A DNA stretch of 48,818 nucleotides, taken from Bacilli bacterium. GTDB lineage: Bacteria; Bacillota_I; Bacilli_A; RF39; UBA660. The notes beneath the pieces were generated by a model. That model was not told where the DNA came from. It made no database searches and worked only from the letters and a program-made list of their open reading frames with translations. Of the stretch, positions 7,647-15,009 are shown piece after piece. The DNA is taken from contig JAFSAI010000027.1 in the NCBI GenBank assembly GCA_017441065.1, forward strand, positions 1 to 48,818. The letters are read 5' to 3'. The translations under genes were made by a program, and so were the position numbers. How positions within the stretch are numbered: the first letter of the stretch is position 1; each line of letters begins with the position of its first letter.

Positions 7647-8384
7647 ATGGCATTAAAAGCAAAATTAGATTTATTAAGTCTTAGTGATGAAGAAAGAGCC
7701 AAAGCTTCAGGAAAATTTCTTGCAACACTTGCATTAGTAAGTGAAGAAGAATTAAGTGAAGTTTTAACTTATTTATCGTCTCAAGGCGTTCAAATAACAA
7801 ATGCTAGAGAAATTAAAGTTTTGGCAGATACTAAAGCAGTAATGGCTAAAAAGTTTAGTATTCTTGGTGAAATTCATGAAGAAGGAATTTATAGAGAAGA
7901 CCCAACATTAATTTCAAGAAATGCAATTGATATTTATAAAAAGATTCAATACTGTAAACAAAATGGAATTGCTTACAAAAGAGAAGATGGAACATATGAA
8001 CCATTCTTATTCAGTGAAGCTGCTTGGCAAAAAACATTTAATAGAGAAAGCACAGTTGTAAGTGATGTTGCAAAAACAACTGCAGGAGATTCAATAGTAA
8101 CTATTGAACCGGTTGTAACTCCTGTGTTAGAAGTTGTTGAACCTGTAATACCAGTAGCAGTAGAGCCTGTAAGTGAAGATCATATAGATATAAAAGAATA
8201 TATGATGTCTTCAGATGATGAAGCAGAACTAGAGGCAAGAACAACAAATTTTGCCGCAATTAGAAAAGAACTTGAAGGTCAACTTGCTGAATTAGATGCA
8301 TTAAAAAATATGAGTTTTGATGATAGTGAAATAAGTTTTACTGATTTAGAACCAGAAACTTATGGAATGGGGAGAGCAGCATGA
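7647..8384 (+). CDS. Helical-repeat protein of unknown function
   Basis: 245 residues; the RBS AGGAGGG precedes the ATG. Residues ~1-135 are helical units like those of its operon neighbours ('LSEVLTYLSSQGVQITNARE', 'MAKKFSILGEIHEEGIYRED', 'IYKKIQYCKQNGIAYKRED'). A Val/Pro-rich low-complexity linker (~150-180) leads to an acidic helical tail with 'LEGQLAELDALKNM'. No membrane helix or signal peptide. The linker suggests a flexible tether between the repeat domain and the C-terminal helix. Overlaps the next gene by ATGA. No known family recognised; possibly a structural or nucleic-acid-binding partner of the flanking proteins (inference). Confidence 0.72.
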   Translation: MALKAKLDLLSLSDEERAKASGKFLATLALVSEEELSEVLTYLSSQGVQITNAREIKVLADTKAVMAKKFSILGEIHEEGIYREDPTLISRNAIDIYKKIQYCKQNGIAYKREDGTYEPFLFSEAAWQKTFNRESTVVSDVAKTTAGDSIVTIEPVVTPVLEVVEPVIPVAVEPVSEDHIDIKEYMMSSDDEAELEARTTNFAAIRKELEGQLAELDALKNMSFDDSEISFTDLEPETYGMGRAA

Positions 8385-8668
8385 AGTTTTTAGAAAAATA
8401 TGATTTTAATAAAGAAGAAATAGCTGATTTCTTAAATAATTCACCGAAAAAATTAATTGATGCTATTAAAGATAATAAAAAACTAGTTTGTGAAAATATA
8501 GACTATTTAAAAGGTTTAGGAGTAACAAATTATCAACAAATATTCTTAGAATATTATGATATGTTCTTAATGGATCATAGTAATTTTGTAGAAGTTTTCT
8601 CAAAATATGAACCAGAAGATTTAATTGAAAAATTAAATAAAAACATAAGAATAGTAGAATACTTATAA
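8381..8668 (+). CDS. Small helical-repeat protein, mTERF-like units
   Basis: 95 residues forming about two and a half helical hairpin units: 'YDFNKEEIADFLNNSPKKLI', 'NIDYLKGLGVTNYQQIF', 'FSKYEPEDLIEKLNKN'. The unit 'nidyLk.LGv' is the part that most resembles mTERF repeats. Its ATG overlaps the upstream stop (ATGA), so it is translationally coupled, and it ends the operon. It may be a stand-alone version of the C-terminal repeat domain of the first operon protein. Function unknown. Confidence 0.7.
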   Translation: MKFLEKYDFNKEEIADFLNNSPKKLIDAIKDNKKLVCENIDYLKGLGVTNYQQIFLEYYDMFLMDHSNFVEVFSKYEPEDLIEKLNKNIRIVEYL

Positions 8669-8690
8669 GATGCCAAAAGCATCTTTTTTA
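8667..8690 (+). terminator. Terminator of the helical-repeat operon
   Basis: AGATGC pairs with GCATCT around CAAAA, followed by six T; it starts at the stop codon. Confidence 0.8.
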
Positions 8691-8700
8691 TTTAGCTGAA

Positions 8701-8711
8701 TATGATATAAT
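8701..8711 (+). promoter_or_regulatory. Extended -10 promoter of the GH25 lysozyme gene
   Basis: TATGATATAAT, an extended -10 (TGn-TATAAT) with no clear -35. The same element recurs at 9970-9980 and 14971-14981. Confidence 0.6.
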
Positions 8712-8728
8712 CTAAATGGAGTGAAGTT

Positions 8729-9919
8729 ATGAAGTACATAATTGTATTAATTATAAGCATCTTTTTTATAAGTGGATGTGAAGAAAAAGTATATAAAGAT
8801 AATGGAAATGAACATATTATAGAATTAAAAGAAGATATTGAAGTATATAGTGACATTTATTTGAAAGATGTTATTACTAAAAAAGAAGAAGATGATTTCG
8901 TAGAAATTATTAGTGAAAATTATAAAATAGATACTACTAAATTAGGAAAAAAAGACTATGAAGTAATTTATAAAATTGATGATAAAAAATATTCTCATAA
9001 GTTTATTATTAATATAGTGGATACAGAAAGTCCAAGAGTTTTTAGTGGCACAAATAAAACTGTAACAATAGGTTATGAAAAAGATTTGTGTGATTTAATT
9101 ACTTATGGAGATAACTATGATGGAGATATCTCTTGTAAAATTGAAGGAAAATATAATTTAGATAAAAAAGGGACTTATAAATTAAAATACTATTTAACTG
9201 ATGATAGTAAAAATACTAAAGAAGTAAATATTACCTTAAATGTAAAAGAAAAGAACAATAGTGGTAGTAGTTCTAGTACACCTAAAAAGAGAACTGAATT
9301 TAGTGATGTTATAAAAAAATATAAAACTAATAAAACTGAAATTGGTATTGATGTATCTAAATGGCAAGGAAATATTGATTTTGAAAAAGTGAAAAAAGCT
9401 GGAGCTACATTTGTGATGATGAGAATTGGTGTTCAGAAGACAGCTAAAGGTGAACTAGAAATAGATCCATATTATTTAGAGAATATTCAAAAAGCCAAAG
9501 CAGCTAATTTAAAAGTAGGAGTATACCTTTATAGTATTGCAACTAGTACTGAAGAAGCTATAAAACATGCAAATTGGGTTATTAAAGTATTAGATGGAGA
9601 AAAATTAGACTTACCAATTGTTTTTGATTGGGAAAACTGGTCTAAATGGAATAGTTATAAAATTAGTTTTTATGAAATAAATAATATTGCAAATAACTTT
9701 ATGATTACTGTGAAAAATAATGGTTATGAAGGAATGCTTTATAGTAGTAAATTCTATTTAGAAAGTATTTGGACTAATCAACTAAATTTTCCTGTATGGC
9801 TTGCCCATTATACAGAAAAAACTTCTTATAAAGGTAAATATAAAATGTGGCAATTATGTAATAATGGTAAAATAGATGGTATTAATGGTGATGTAGATAT
9901 TAATGTGTTATATAATTAA
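8729..9919 (+). CDS. Lipoprotein GH25 lysozyme with Ig-like domain
   Basis: Predicted cell-surface muramidase that cleaves peptidoglycan glycan strands. The N-terminus is a lipoprotein signal with lipobox 'FISGC' (lipidated C17). Residues ~30-95 and ~97-175 are beta-rich, the second being a bacterial Ig-like/DUF5011 module ('VDTESPRVF', 'YGDNYDGDIS', 'GTYKLKYYLTDDS'). A Ser-rich linker (~177-186) leads to the GH25 barrel (~203-396), opening 'GIDVSKWQGNIDFEKVK' with D208 and carrying the catalytic 'FDWENW' (D300, E302). All expected catalytic acids are present. Likely role: wall remodelling near the membrane, possibly for turnover or for making room for secretion machines; the latter is inference from context. 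Single-gene unit. Confidence 0.9.
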   Translation: MKYIIVLIISIFFISGCEEKVYKDNGNEHIIELKEDIEVYSDIYLKDVITKKEEDDFVEIISENYKIDTTKLGKKDYEVIYKIDDKKYSHKFIINIVDTESPRVFSGTNKTVTIGYEKDLCDLITYGDNYDGDISCKIEGKYNLDKKGTYKLKYYLTDDSKNTKEVNITLNVKEKNNSGSSSSTPKKRTEFSDVIKKYKTNKTEIGIDVSKWQGNIDFEKVKKAGATFVMMRIGVQKTAKGELEIDPYYLENIQKAKAANLKVGVYLYSIATSTEEAIKHANWVIKVLDGEKLDLPIVFDWENWSKWNSYKISFYEINNIANNFMITVKNNGYEGMLYSSKFYLESIWTNQLNFPVWLAHYTEKTSYKGKYKMWQLCNNGKIDGINGDVDINVLYN

Positions 9920-9943
9920 ATGAATATTTGAAGAAATTTACCA

Positions 9944-9967
9944 CCGCTTAGAAAACTAAGCTTTTTT
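9944..9967 (+). terminator. Terminator after the GH25 gene
   Basis: GCTTAG pairs with CTAAGC around AAAA, followed by T6. Confidence 0.85.
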
Positions 9968-9969
9968 CT

Positions 9970-9980
9970 TATGATATAAT
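9970..9980 (+). promoter_or_regulatory. Extended -10 promoter of the lipid kinase gene
   Basis: TATGATATAAT immediately downstream of the preceding terminator, 18 bases before the start codon. Confidence 0.55.
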
Positions 9981-9998
9981 ATTTAAGAGGTAATTAAA

Positions 9999-10865
9999 AT
10001 GAAGTATGTATTTGTAATTAATAGTTTTACTATTGGTGATAGATTAGATAAATTAGTTAAAAAAATTGAGAAGACGTCAAAAAAGCTTAAATTGGATTAT
10101 GTAATAGAAATAAATAATAAAAATTATTCTACAGAAGATATATTAAATAAATATAAAGACGGAAAGAATGTAATTATGGCTGTTGGTGGAGATGGCATGA
10201 TAAATAGAGTACTAAATGGAATAGTTAATACCAAAAATATTTTAGGGTTTATTCCTTATGGAACTGGTAATGACTTATATAAAACTGCGTTGAGAAGTTT
10301 GGATGAATTAACTAAGTGTGATATTGTAAAAATTAATGATAGATATTTTATAAATGTTGCTTGTTTTGGGATAGATGCCGAAGTTGCAAACAATAATAAT
10401 TATATGAATTCAAAATATATTCCTAAAAATTTGAAATATATATTTTCTCTAATTGATACATTTTTTAAATATAAAAATAGAGATATGAAACTTATTATTA
10501 ATGATAAGACAATTGATAATAAGTTTGCTACTATTGCAGTATGTAATGCATCTTTTTATGGTAATGGTTTTATGATAGGGCCAAATAGTAGTGTTACTGA
10601 TGGATTAATTGATGTGTATTATGCTAAAGATTTAACAAAATGGAATATATTAAAATTAATTTTAAAACTTAAAAGAGGTAAACACGAAAGTTCTAAAGAT
10701 ATTACAAAAATTAAAACAGAAAAGTTAACTATTGAATCTTTAAGTAGTATTAATTGTAATATTGATGGTGAATTATTGTGTGATAACAAATTTAATATAG
10801 AAGTTATAAAAAATGGAATCACATTATATTTTAATAAAGAATTAATAAAAGAAATTCTAAAGTAA
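9999..10865 (+). CDS. Diacylglycerol/lipid kinase, DagK-YegS family
   Basis: 288-residue soluble lipid kinase of the DAGK-catalytic family, which phosphorylates diacylglycerol or a related lipid with ATP at the inner membrane face. In Gram-positives the usual member (DgkB) recycles diacylglycerol released by lipoteichoic acid synthesis. The nucleotide loop 'VMAVGGDGMINRVLNGIV' (GGDG ~64-67) and 'GFIPYGTGNDL' are intact. The C-terminal beta-rich lid has 'INCNIDGELL', the usual 'DGE' of the family. RBS AGAGGTAA precedes the ATG. Substrate is family-based inference. Confidence 0.88.
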   Translation: MKYVFVINSFTIGDRLDKLVKKIEKTSKKLKLDYVIEINNKNYSTEDILNKYKDGKNVIMAVGGDGMINRVLNGIVNTKNILGFIPYGTGNDLYKTALRSLDELTKCDIVKINDRYFINVACFGIDAEVANNNNYMNSKYIPKNLKYIFSLIDTFFKYKNRDMKLIINDKTIDNKFATIAVCNASFYGNGFMIGPNSSVTDGLIDVYYAKDLTKWNILKLILKLKRGKHESSKDITKIKTEKLTIESLSSINCNIDGELLCDNKFNIEVIKNGITLYFNKELIKEILK

Positions 10866-10876
10866 TTATTCAAAAG

Positions 10877-10908
10877 AAAAAATGTTAACTATAATGTTAA
10901 CATTTTTT
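10877..10908. terminator. Bidirectional terminator between convergent genes
   Basis: AAATGTTAAC and GTTAACATTT pair around a five-base loop, with A-run before and T-run after, so it works on both strands. It serves the lipid kinase (plus) and the lipase-like gene (minus, stop at 10907). Confidence 0.8.
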
Positions 10909-13285
10909 ATATTTTATTTAGAAGCCATTCAATAGTAGAATAACTATAATATAAATCTCTATATTTATAACGGAATCCTAATACATCCGGTTTAAATGGA
11001 TTTAGTATACTCCAGCCATCCCAAATAACTTCATCTTTATATGGTTTAATTATTTTTAAAACTTTCTTTATATCAAATCCACCATCATTTATTGAATCAA
11101 TTATATCATCTAACACTTCAGGGTTATCTTTCATAACTTGTTTAATGTCATCTAATATAGGATTAAGGAATGCCCAATCTCCAAGGTCAACAACCCAATC
11201 CCAATAATCTTCTTTAAATTTTGCAACAAGTGCGTTATTTAAAGTATCAAAAACTAAATCATAATTATCTTCCGCAATGTCATCTAAGTTAGGGATGATA
11301 ATGTCATTTAATAAAATATCCATCCCAGCTTGTGAATCACCATTAATAATTAGAAAAACTGATTCAATAGCAAGTTCATAATTTTTTTCTTTTTTTAATA
11401 ATCTTTTAATTTCTTTGACTAATTCACTTTGTATTTCAGCTTCATTTACTGAATATTCAATTAAAAAAGCTAAATACTCATTTTCACTAGAAAGTAAATT
11501 ATTTAAAAATTTTTTACCATTAGATGATGTTAACCATTTTTCAAATGAATCAGCAATAATTTCAATAAAATCATCTTCGTTAAATTTTCCAGCATTGTTA
11601 CATATATAATTTATTATACTTTTAAAATCAAAATTACTTAAATTTATTTCGCCTAAATTTACATAATCAAATATATATTTTTGATAATTTAAAGCTAAAT
11701 CTACTGGTAACATATCTTTCAATATAGTACTTAACAAAAATGGAAGGTCTGGCTTAGTATTTAATTTTCCGTTATATTTTGTGCCAGCTAATTTTGCAAA
11801 TAGGGTATTTATATTTTGATATTTCCCATCCTGAATAATGTTTCCTTGTTCATCAAAAATGTTATCTTCAATATTTCCAAATCCATGATTTCCTTTACCA
11901 GCAATAATAAATGAATAAAGTTCATGAATATTGTGAATAGAATTATCAATTATTGTATTTACTTCATCTCCAACATTTACGCCTTTACCAGTAAATAAAT
12001 CCTTTAAAGCAGAGCTATAATTAATATCAGTTGGCTTAATTTCCAGTTGAATATCTCCGGCAGGTACGATTACAAATCGATTTTTTAATCTAGGATAATA
12101 GTCATTTAATGTAGATACAATATCTGATTCGGCACTATAAATGATAACCTTTTCATCATTTTTTAATTGATTAATAATACTATTGCCATTTATATTAAAT
12201 CCTGCGTTAGTATTTTTTCCAAACATTGTTATAAGTCCAGCAAAAGGATTACCAGTTAGACTAAAACCAAGCATAAAATCTTTAAAGTTATCAGCAAAAG
12301 AATTATCGGAATCATAGTTTAAATGTGGCGAAAATTCGTTATAGCTATTAGCATATAATAAGTATGGATTATAAACAGTTACAGATGAAACGTTTTTTGC
12401 TAATTCACTGTCTTTAATTTTTAATAAACCATAGGTAGTAGTAGTAATACCTCCACCTAAAGAAAATCCAGATAAATTTAAATTAACATCATTTGTTTCA
12501 GCCAATTTTGCATATTTTTTCATTAGAGAATAGCAATCATTAATTTGAGCATAATAATCATCTTCTGATGTTTGACTATTTCCAATACTATTTAAATAAT
12601 CTTCTGAAGATCCTTCTTCTTTAAAAAATAATTGTGGTATATATTTAGCTAATGTATCATCAAATAAATAGTCTCCTAACGTATAAGAAATAGCTGATAA
12701 GTCTTTTTTGCTATTAGGATTTGTCGGAGAAGAGCAAAAAAGATAATTACCATTTTTATCTTTTAAGACAATAGCAGTATAACCGCTTTCTCTTGCCACT
12801 AATTCCTCAATGGTGCAGTCTTTGATAGTATCATTTACATCAAAATGTATTCCTGTAATTTTAGAATTTATTTGTTTAATAATTTTGTCATCATTTAAAA
12901 TCCAACTTAAATACCAAGGAAGTTTGTAACTAAAATTATTTGCATCAATTGGTTTTAAATTACCATTTTCATCAAAAATATCACTTAATTTTTTCCCTTG
13001 TAAATATTGATTTAAATAGTTGAATTCAAAGTCACTTAAGACATTATCTAAATCATTTGCAAATCCGCCAACTTTATTTATATTAATGGCATCGTAATCA
13101 GAGTATTCTTTTTTAGCATCGTCTTTAGTAAGTGCATCAGATATTTTTTCAATAACTCCATTTATAAGTCCTTTTACATCAATGTCTACTTTTTCTGTTT
13201 CTGCATTATTAACATTTCTAACGCTATTTTCTAAAAGACTATAATTAGGAGTTGATAATTTTAAAGGATTCATATGTTTACTCAT
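10907..13285 (-). CDS. Lipase-like alpha/beta hydrolase, candidate T7SS effector
   Basis: 792 residues, no signal peptide or membrane helix. The middle is an alpha/beta hydrolase of the lipase-3/DUF6792 type: 'YSDYDAININ' near 61, and the nucleophile elbow 'NLSGFSLGGGI' with S275. Plausible acid and base are D388 ('YSAESDIVS') and H467 ('GKGNHGFGN'). The C-terminal ~300 residues are largely helical and acidic with no family I recognise. Staphylococcus T7SS lipase TslA also pairs an N-terminal lipase with a C-terminal helical targeting domain and small partner genes. Here the gene is last of a three-gene operon that diverges from the WXG100-like/essC genes. Secretion by the T7SS is inference from layout and location. 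Confidence 0.75.
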   Translation of the reverse strand: MSKHMNPLKLSTPNYSLLENSVRNVNNAETEKVDIDVKGLINGVIEKISDALTKDDAKKEYSDYDAININKVGGFANDLDNVLSDFEFNYLNQYLQGKKLSDIFDENGNLKPIDANNFSYKLPWYLSWILNDDKIIKQINSKITGIHFDVNDTIKDCTIEELVARESGYTAIVLKDKNGNYLFCSSPTNPNSKKDLSAISYTLGDYLFDDTLAKYIPQLFFKEEGSSEDYLNSIGNSQTSEDDYYAQINDCYSLMKKYAKLAETNDVNLNLSGFSLGGGITTTTYGLLKIKDSELAKNVSSVTVYNPYLLYANSYNEFSPHLNYDSDNSFADNFKDFMLGFSLTGNPFAGLITMFGKNTNAGFNINGNSIINQLKNDEKVIIYSAESDIVSTLNDYYPRLKNRFVIVPAGDIQLEIKPTDINYSSALKDLFTGKGVNVGDEVNTIIDNSIHNIHELYSFIIAGKGNHGFGNIEDNIFDEQGNIIQDGKYQNINTLFAKLAGTKYNGKLNTKPDLPFLLSTILKDMLPVDLALNYQKYIFDYVNLGEINLSNFDFKSIINYICNNAGKFNEDDFIEIIADSFEKWLTSSNGKKFLNNLLSSENEYLAFLIEYSVNEAEIQSELVKEIKRLLKKEKNYELAIESVFLIINGDSQAGMDILLNDIIIPNLDDIAEDNYDLVFDTLNNALVAKFKEDYWDWVVDLGDWAFLNPILDDIKQVMKDNPEVLDDIIDSINDGGFDIKKVLKIIKPYKDEVIWDGWSILNPFKPDVLGFRYKYRDLYYSYSTIEWLLNKI

Positions 13286-13287
13286 GA

Positions 13288-13509
13288 TTATTTTGCCTTC
13301 ATTCGAGAATTATAATAATACATAAATACTTTTTTAAATTCTTCTTCGTTATCTAGACCAATTAGTTCTTCATTGATTACTTTTCTTACAATAAAGTCAT
13401 CTTTATCTAATGAATTGACTAAAATTACATATTTATTTTTTTCATATGTAAATTCATCAAGAATGATACAATCTCTATTATCTTCTAATTTCACAAAAGC
13501 CATTTTCAT
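13288..13509 (-). CDS. Small DUF1292-like protein
   Basis: 73 residues of short beta strands with pattern 'VKLEDNRDCIILDEFTYEKN' then 'YVILVNSLDKDDFIVRKV', matching the DUF1292 fold ('f.v.de.g.e..y.vl..f....'). It ends only 2 bases before the lipase-like gene and follows the TM protein by 2 bases, so the three are one operon. The 79-residue protein at 24113-24352 looks like a distant paralogue. A partner or targeting role for the lipase is possible; no function is known for the family. Confidence 0.65.
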   Translation of the reverse strand: MKMAFVKLEDNRDCIILDEFTYEKNKYVILVNSLDKDDFIVRKVINEELIGLDNEEEFKKVFMYYYNSRMKAK

Positions 13510-13511
13510 AA

Positions 13512-14120
13512 TTATCTTGCCCCCTGATTTAAATCTTCTTGAGCTTTTTTCATTATTTTACTCATTTCAACCTTATTATGTTGATACCATATGGAAATAC
13601 TTGGTTTTCCTTCTTTATCAACATAACCATTATCTAAAAGAAATGATTCTAAATTATCGTATCCTAATGATTTGCATACTGCAGTTAAAGTAGCAGGAGT
13701 TGTTTGTGTATAAAATGCATATAAATATGTTTCATCTAGTTCTTGTATTTGAGAATATTGTTCTTCAGTATAATGATAGTCTCTTTTTGTACCATCTAAA
13801 GTAAAATCTGTAAAATCATAAGCTTCTAATAAATCATATAATCTTAAATTTTGATATGTAGAAATTTGATATGTAGAAAAACCATTAGTCTTTCCATCAT
13901 TTTCAAATGCTTCCCCTGATTGTGTAAAATTAATATCTTCTTCTTTATAATTGCCAAAACATCCAACCATACAACTTGCTAAAAAAGTTATTAAAAGAGT
14001 AAGCAGCGCAATTTTCATAACAACTGTTTTAAATACTTTTTTGAATGGACATTTTTTATTATTGCCAACAGAATTTTCTAGAGCTCTATCATATATTTTT
14101 TGTAAATCTTTTTGTTCCAT
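13512..14120 (-). CDS. Membrane-anchored protein, possible effector partner
   Basis: 202 residues. A cytoplasmic segment (~1-32) precedes one hydrophobic helix 'IALLTLLITFLASCMVGC', followed by an ~150-residue extracellular domain rich in Tyr, Asp and Glu. 'FLASC' or 'MVGC' could be a lipobox, but the long N-terminal segment before it is unusual for a lipoprotein; a simple single-pass anchor is as likely. The start at 14120 (ATG) is preferred over TTG at 14129 because AGGA lies about ten bases upstream. As first gene of the lipase operon it is placed where an immunity protein or export partner would be expected (compare TilA beside TslA in Staphylococcus). No sequence family recognised. Confidence 0.65.
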   Translation of the reverse strand: MEQKDLQKIYDRALENSVGNNKKCPFKKVFKTVVMKIALLTLLITFLASCMVGCFGNYKEEDINFTQSGEAFENDGKTNGFSTYQISTYQNLRLYDLLEAYDFTDFTLDGTKRDYHYTEEQYSQIQELDETYLYAFYTQTTPATLTAVCKSLGYDNLESFLLDNGYVDKEGKPSISIWYQHNKVEMSKIMKKAQEDLNQGAR

Positions 14121-14146
14121 AAATAACAATCCTATTCTTATAATTC

Positions 14147-14175
14147 ATTATAGCAAATATTATAATTTATTTAAA
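14147..14175 (-). promoter_or_regulatory. Promoter of the lipase-like operon
   Basis: Minus-strand -35 TTTAAA (14170-14175), 17-base spacer, -10 TATAAT (14147-14152). A second TATAAT lies at 14159-14164. Divergent from the promoter at 14210-14238. Confidence 0.5.
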
Positions 14176-14196
14176 GGGTTTACTTGATGTAAATGG

Positions 14197-14238
14197 CTTG
14201 TCAATTTCGTTGACAAGGAAATAAAAGAATCTTATAAT
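14197..14238 (+). promoter_or_regulatory. Consensus promoter with operator-like repeat for the T7SS substrate
   Basis: Perfect -35 TTGACA (14210-14215), 17-base spacer and perfect -10 TATAAT (14233-14238). A perfect inverted repeat CTTGTCAA / TTGACAAG (14197-14204 and 14210-14217, 5-base gap) covers the -35 element and lies between the divergent promoters, so one regulator could act on both. Confidence 0.75.
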
Positions 14239-14260
14239 CTAAGTAGAAAGTAGGGAAATA

Positions 14261-14911
14261 ATGGCAGAAGCAAAATTTTCAGGTTTTAATGCTGATAAAG
14301 TATATCAAGCATTATCTTCAATTGAAACAGCTTATGGCGATTTACACAGATCTATAAAAAATAAATTACAAGATGGTTTTATTGTAGGAATGAGAGATAA
14401 ATGGGCATGTAATGAAGCTCAAACATTTTTTAGAGATATTGTTAAACCTCAATTTGAAGAAATTATAAGAAAGGTAAATGAAAACTTCACAATCATAGAT
14501 GAAGGTATAAATGAAGCAGCAAGAATTTGGGCTTTAGAAACTAGAAGTGATTATACAAAACGTAATTTATCTATGATCGTTACAAAAATTGATATATCAA
14601 TGATTCAAGAAAATATTTCAGGTACAAGAGGAATTGATAAAACTGAAGCTTTAAATCTAGTATCTAAATTAAAAGAATTTGAAGGAGAAGCAACTAGTGC
14701 TTTAACAAAAGCTCAAAATGCTATTCGTGGATGTGGATTATTAGGTGGATTACAAGAAGATAATCTATATAATGTTTTAGGTAAAAATAAAACTATTATT
14801 GGTGATTATATAACTGCAATAACTAATGCGTTAGATAAAGCAATAAGTACAACAGTAAATGCCTACGGTGATACTGAAGGTAAGATTGCTCAAGCATTTA
14901 ATATTCAATAA
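14261..14911 (+). CDS. WXG100-like T7SS secreted protein, double length
   Basis: 216 residues, all helical, no signal peptide. The first half has the WXG100 layout: helix, turn near residue 48 ('MRDKWACNEAQTFF', WxC instead of WxG), second helix. The C-terminal tail contains Y202-x3-E206 ('AYGDTEG'), matching the YxxxD/E signal of T7SS substrates. Twice the usual ~100 residues, so it may be a fused pair forming its own four-helix bundle. RBS GTAGGGA precedes the ATG. It has the strongest promoter in the window and is separated from essC by a terminator, as expected for an abundant secreted substrate. Substrate role is inferred from motif and neighbours. Confidence 0.75.
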   Translation: MAEAKFSGFNADKVYQALSSIETAYGDLHRSIKNKLQDGFIVGMRDKWACNEAQTFFRDIVKPQFEEIIRKVNENFTIIDEGINEAARIWALETRSDYTKRNLSMIVTKIDISMIQENISGTRGIDKTEALNLVSKLKEFEGEATSALTKAQNAIRGCGLLGGLQEDNLYNVLGKNKTIIGDYITAITNALDKAISTTVNAYGDTEGKIAQAFNIQ

Positions 14912-14925
14912 TCTTGATTAAGTTT

Positions 14926-14951
14926 AAAACTACTTTTTAAGTAGTTTTTTT
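14926..14951 (+). terminator. Terminator between the WXG100-like gene and essC
   Basis: AAACTAC pairs with GTAGTTT around TTTTTAA, then T4. It probably sets a higher level for the secreted protein than for the motor. Confidence 0.8.
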
Positions 14952-14952
14952 A

Positions 14953-14981
14953 TTTAACATTTTTTTCTATTATGATATAAT
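14953..14981 (+). promoter_or_regulatory. essC promoter, extended -10
   Basis: Extended -10 TATGATATAAT (14971-14981) with a weak -35 TTTAAC (14953-14958). The -10 overlaps an ATG at 14980, which excludes that ATG as start. Confidence 0.6.
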
Positions 14982-15009
14982 GGTTACGATACTAGTGGGG
15001 AAGATAAAT

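Noticed and set aside
14980-15009. Longer essC start at ATG 14980
   Set aside because: That ATG lies inside the -10 TATAAT, so it would not be in the transcript; GTGGGGAAG precedes the ATG at 15010.
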